64,000 nucleotides of DNA from contig JBGANK010000007.1 of assembly GCA_044222395.1 (NCBI GenBank), positions 33,526-97,525 of the forward strand. Direction: 5' to 3'. The stretch comes from JAEUMD01 sp044222395. GTDB lineage: Bacteria > Pseudomonadota > Alphaproteobacteria > Rhizobiales > Hyphomicrobiaceae. This document shows positions 60,999 to 64,000 of the stretch, piece after piece. Position numbers and translations under genes: made by a program. The notes under the pieces were generated by a model. It ran no database searches. It saw only the letters and a program-made list of their open reading frames with translations, and was not told the origin of the DNA. Position 1 is the first letter of the stretch; each line of letters starts with the position of its first letter.

Positions 60999-61364
60999 AT
61001 GAATGATCCTCGATAGAGCAAGATCGGCGAATGCCCTCAGACGGCAAGGGCAGTTGATCCGCCAATGCTATCCACAACGCGGTTGCCGGGTCGGAAGTTC
61101 CAGTACTTCTGGCCCGATATGTTTGGATGATCTTGGGTCTGCTGGCAGCCCGTCGATCGGCATTGGCAGCATGTAGCGTTGCGGAACCCGATCCGATGCT
61201 GCGCGTTATGGCCACGTCGATATGAGTTCTCGTCGTAAGAGCCGCATCTCTGGCCACGCCAGCGCGCTTCGGTACTTGCTCATACGCCGACGGTCTCGCT
61301 TCCGTAGTCCTGCCCGCGTCGGTCCCTTTCGGAAGTGCGAGGTACATGAATTGGGAGAGAACAC

Positions 61365-61640
61365 ATGCAGTCAACCCCATCGTCACATCATAACGATGTT
61401 CGCGAACAGTCGAAAGTTGTGTCGGATGATTTCGCGGCGATTCGCTCGGATCTGAGCCAGCTTGCAGAATCAGTCCGCAATCTCGCTGCCGACGGCTTGG
61501 GGACGTCGGTCGAAGGAATCCAAGCCAAGGCCACCGAGAAAATCAGCGAGGCCGAGAAAGCCATACGCCGCAATCCAACTCAGGCGGCGCTGATTGCAGC
61601 TGGAGTGGGCTTCCTCGTTGGGCTCATCATGATCCGCTGA
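61365..61640 (+). CDS. DUF883 (ElaB/YqjD-like) membrane-anchored protein
   Basis: A 91-residue protein: a polar helical first two thirds (DDFAAIRSDLSQLAESVRNLAADGLG) followed by KAIRRNPTQAALIAAGVGFLVGLIMIR, the C-terminal membrane anchor with the conserved RNP motif. Family members bind ribosomes in E. coli (YqjD, ElaB). GAG-rich sequence precedes the ATG. Confidence 0.9.
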   Translation: MQSTPSSHHNDVREQSKVVSDDFAAIRSDLSQLAESVRNLAADGLGTSVEGIQAKATEKISEAEKAIRRNPTQAALIAAGVGFLVGLIMIR

Positions 61641-61694
61641 ACCGAAGCATCCAATTGCCACGCCGCCCCTAGGCAACGCATAATCTACGGAGAG

Positions 61695-61955
61695 ATGGCA
61701 GTGAACAGTAAGACTGAGACAACCGCGTCACAAGCACCCGAAACTGTCGGCAAAGCGTCAGAGCACGTAGCTCGCGCGGCAGACCGCGTAGTAGGCCAAG
61801 CCGCCGAGCAAGCAGGAGAGGCTATGGAGAGTGCACGCCGTTACGCCTCGGAAGGTCTTGATCGCGTTGAAGTGGCCATTCGGCGCAATCCACTCGCAGC
61901 AACGGCGATTGCTGCCGGGATCGGCTTCTTCTTTGCTGCGCTTGCGCGTCGCTAG
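61695..61955 (+). CDS. DUF883-type membrane-anchored protein (second)
   Basis: An 86-residue protein of the same build: Ala/Glu-rich helix, then VEVAIRRNPLAATAIAAGIGFFFAALARR with the RNP and Gly-rich anchor. It is a paralog of the 61365 product, 55 bases downstream. Confidence 0.9.
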   Translation: MAVNSKTETTASQAPETVGKASEHVARAADRVVGQAAEQAGEAMESARRYASEGLDRVEVAIRRNPLAATAIAAGIGFFFAALARR

Positions 61956-61994
61956 TCCGGGACCGTTCAGAACATCGTGTAGGAGCTAGCCTCA

Positions 61995-62405
61995 ATGATT
62001 GGTGAAGCTGCGTTTTACGTCGCAAACCGTGTGACCAATTCCGCGGTCGCAAGCATCTCTCGGACGGTCATTTGGGGAGCGACGCTCGCCGTTCTACTGA
62101 TCGGAGCGGCAGCGTTCGCACTCATTGCCCTTTATTCGCATCTCGCTCCAATGTTCGGATCGACTGAGGCGGCTGGTATCATCGCATCGGGCTGCCTGGC
62201 TGCCGGCCTGCTGCTCGTCATCGTGCCTGCGATATGGAAGAGGTTCCGGTCGGCTGCGGAACTAGAGCCTACCATCGCAACGGCACCACTCGAAGCTGTC
62301 GATAGCGAAGCTCGCGAATTGGTCGACTATTTTGGCGCCGCCAAAGTCATGGCCACCGCCTTCATGTTCGGCTTCACAGCTGCTCGACAACTCAAGAGCC
62401 AATAG
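61995..62405 (+). CDS. Two-helix membrane protein (YqjE/holin-III-like)
   Basis: A 136-residue protein with two membrane segments (about 26-48 and 62-82, VLLIGAAAFALIALY and AGIIASGCLAAGLLLVIVPAIW) and a helical C-terminus. The topology and position directly after DUF883 genes resemble YqjE beside YqjD. The function is unknown. Confidence 0.75.
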   Translation: MIGEAAFYVANRVTNSAVASISRTVIWGATLAVLLIGAAAFALIALYSHLAPMFGSTEAAGIIASGCLAAGLLLVIVPAIWKRFRSAAELEPTIATAPLEAVDSEARELVDYFGAAKVMATAFMFGFTAARQLKSQ

Positions 62406-62549
62406 AGCCCCAGTTCGCTTGAACCAAACGCTAGTGAAGAATTTCAGACGGATCCCGATCATCAAGGCCAATCTTACACCTGCAGCCCATTCCGCGATTT
62501 CCCCATAACACGCAACACGCAGCCATAACCCTCTTCATTGGAGCAGGAC

Positions 62550-63938
62550 ATGCTGAGTCGCGCGCAGATCACATCTGAAGATACATTGGTGCGGTACGCT
62601 CGGACGCGCACGCTGACGAGGCCACACGGTGAGGGTGTTGGAAGCTCCACCGTGAACGCGGCAATACTTGCAGCGCTCATCATAGCTGTTCTTTACATCG
62701 GCAAGCCGGTCTTCATGCCGATGGCCGCCGCAATATTGCTTGCGTTCGTACTCTCTCCAATTGTCCAATTTCTGCGAAAATGGCGATTGCCGCGGATTCC
62801 TGCAGTTCTGCTTGTGGTTGCGGCAACATTTGCGGGTTTGTTCGCTCTCGGCAGCATTCTGACGTCGCAAGTAACGATGCTTGCACAGCAGATCCCACAA
62901 TATGAATCGACACTGCGCGGCAAAGTTCGCGAACTTCGTGGAGCTGCCATCTCGAGTCCAGCAATCGAGCGCGCAGCCGAGACGCTGAAAGATCTCCAAT
63001 CCGAGTTCGAACAATCGCGGCCGACTGCCGAACAGCAGCAGAAGATGGCGAGCGACCAGCCGGGCCGCAATTTCGGGTCGGCCGTCGGCAAACCAGAAGC
63101 GAACAAGCCACTGATCCCCGTCGAGGTGCATTATCCGCAGCCCAAGCCGATCGAAAGTCTGCTGTCTGTCCTCGCCAATCTGATCGAGCCCATCGCGATG
63201 TTGGCCATCGTGATCGTTCTTCTGATGTTTATGCTGATCCAGAAGGAAGATTTGAGGGATCGTGTAATCCGGCTTGCCGGATCGAGTGACATGACGCGGA
63301 CGACCGCAGCAATGAACGATGCAGCAACTCGGCTGTCCCGATCGTTGCTCAATCTGACGATCTTGAATATCGCCTATGGCGTGTTGATGACCATCATTCT
63401 GTGGTGGTTGGGCATACCCGCACCAATATTGTGGGGAATACTCGCGACTCTCATGAGGTATGTGCCGATTCTGGGATCCTTCATCGCTGCGGCCTTTCCC
63501 GTGCTACTAGCCGCGGCCATCGATCCTGGTTGGACAACTGTCGCTATAACGCTCTTGGTCTACGTGGTCGGCGAGGCGGTCATGGGGCAGGTCTTGGAGC
63601 CCTTGATCCAGGGGAAGAGTGCAGGCCTTTCTCCACTCGCAACTCTCATCGCTGCTGCATTCTGGACGATGCTCTGGGGGCCAGTCGGCCTGCTGTTGGC
63701 TGTTCCAATGACGCTGTGTCTGGTGGTGCTTGGCCAGTATGTCGAAAGTCTGAACTTCCTGCACGTTCTGCTTGGAGATGAGCCGGCGTTAACGCCGCAG
63801 GAGCGATTTTATCAGCGATCACTCGCCGGCGATGCCGCCGAAATGAGCGAGTTTGCCGAACAACAGATGAAGGTCGCACCGCTGAGTTCATTCTATCACA
63901 ACGTGGCCATCGAGGGACTACGCCTAGCAGGCTGTTGA
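62550..63938 (+). CDS. AI-2E family transporter (PerM-like)
   Basis: A 462-residue membrane protein. The start at the ATG at 62550 has GGAG about 8 bases upstream; the open frame begins at a TTG at 62538. About eight membrane segments with the AI-2E/UPF0118 features: a helical pair near the N-terminus (IGKPVFMPMAAAILLAFVLSPIVQFLRK), a large polar insert (about 110-205) and the C-terminal block LMRYVPILGSFIAAAFPVLLAA, VGEAVMGQVLEPLIQGKSAGLSPLATLIAAAFWTMLWGPVGLLLAVPM. Transport substrate is unknown for most members. It lies close to the right window edge. Confidence 0.92.
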   Translation: MLSRAQITSEDTLVRYARTRTLTRPHGEGVGSSTVNAAILAALIIAVLYIGKPVFMPMAAAILLAFVLSPIVQFLRKWRLPRIPAVLLVVAATFAGLFALGSILTSQVTMLAQQIPQYESTLRGKVRELRGAAISSPAIERAAETLKDLQSEFEQSRPTAEQQQKMASDQPGRNFGSAVGKPEANKPLIPVEVHYPQPKPIESLLSVLANLIEPIAMLAIVIVLLMFMLIQKEDLRDRVIRLAGSSDMTRTTAAMNDAATRLSRSLLNLTILNIAYGVLMTIILWWLGIPAPILWGILATLMRYVPILGSFIAAAFPVLLAAAIDPGWTTVAITLLVYVVGEAVMGQVLEPLIQGKSAGLSPLATLIAAAFWTMLWGPVGLLLAVPMTLCLVVLGQYVESLNFLHVLLGDEPALTPQERFYQRSLAGDAAEMSEFAEQQMKVAPLSSFYHNVAIEGLRLAGC

Positions 63939-64000
63939 ACTTCGGTCGCGGGTAGACTGTTTTCTCGATCTTCGGGGCGATTTGGTCGGCTTTTTTGCCG

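Noticed and set aside
60991..61386. A minus-strand frame of 131 residues with a hydrophobic start
   Set aside because: It overlaps the start of the well-supported DUF883 gene on the plus strand and the start of the minus-strand gene at 60998, and carries no recognisable motif.

Overview
The window looks like a chromosomal segment of an alphaproteobacterium, probably Hyphomicrobiales. The basis is high G+C, a beta-lactamase-fold D-Ala-D-Ala carboxypeptidase, several DUF883-type membrane-anchored proteins, a plasmid pRiA4b ORF-3-like protein and general codon usage. Taxonomy is inferred from gene content only. No 16S or other phylogenetic marker is present.

Layout. 1-2035: the start of a minus-strand operon with a winged-helix-like protein and a truncated P-loop ATPase. 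2.5-7.4 kb: a CAP-domain lipoprotein, a small membrane protein, a Wzx-like flippase, small hypotheticals and a carboxypeptidase. 8.1 kb: a tRNA-Ser(CGA). 8.6-31.3 kb: a large c-type cytochrome island. It has five triheme c7-like proteins, a pentaheme class-I-like cytochrome, a tetraheme protein resembling Geobacter OmcE nanowire subunits, an 11-heme cytochrome and a monoheme cytochrome. Alongside are a parvulin prolyl isomerase, two NHL beta-propeller lipoproteins, an outer-membrane beta-barrel, two paralogous helical periplasmic proteins of unknown family, two Reg_prop propellers, a Sel1 protein, and a private System II cytochrome c maturation set (ResB-like, CcsA-like and a TPR-TlpA fusion). 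32.5-34.8 kb: a nonaheme secreted cytochrome on the minus strand. 35.2-45.2 kb (minus strand): a small Cys-rich secreted protein, a CusBA-type Cu/Ag efflux pair with an STN-domain protein, an FKBP isomerase and a 1098-residue multicopper oxidase. 45.9-58.2 kb: a complete atypical type II secretion system arranged as gspG, then gspEFHIJ (minus), then gspLMCDKO (plus). 58.4-64 kb: a J-domain protein, a lipoprotein, DUF883/YqjE-type membrane proteins and an AI-2E family transporter.

How it fits together. Counting CXXCH motifs, ten proteins carry 45 heme sites. The combination of OmcE-like tetraheme, parvulin, NHL propellers, barrel, multicopper oxidase beside a GspG pseudopilin and a type II secretion system parallels the extracellular electron transfer equipment of Geobacter. 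My reading is that the island encodes an extracellular or cell-surface electron conduit, possibly a cytochrome filament. The dedicated System II maturation apparatus would load the hemes, the barrel and type II system would carry proteins across or to the outer membrane, and the Cus and multicopper proteins would handle copper. The function is inference. The motifs and gene order are seen directly.
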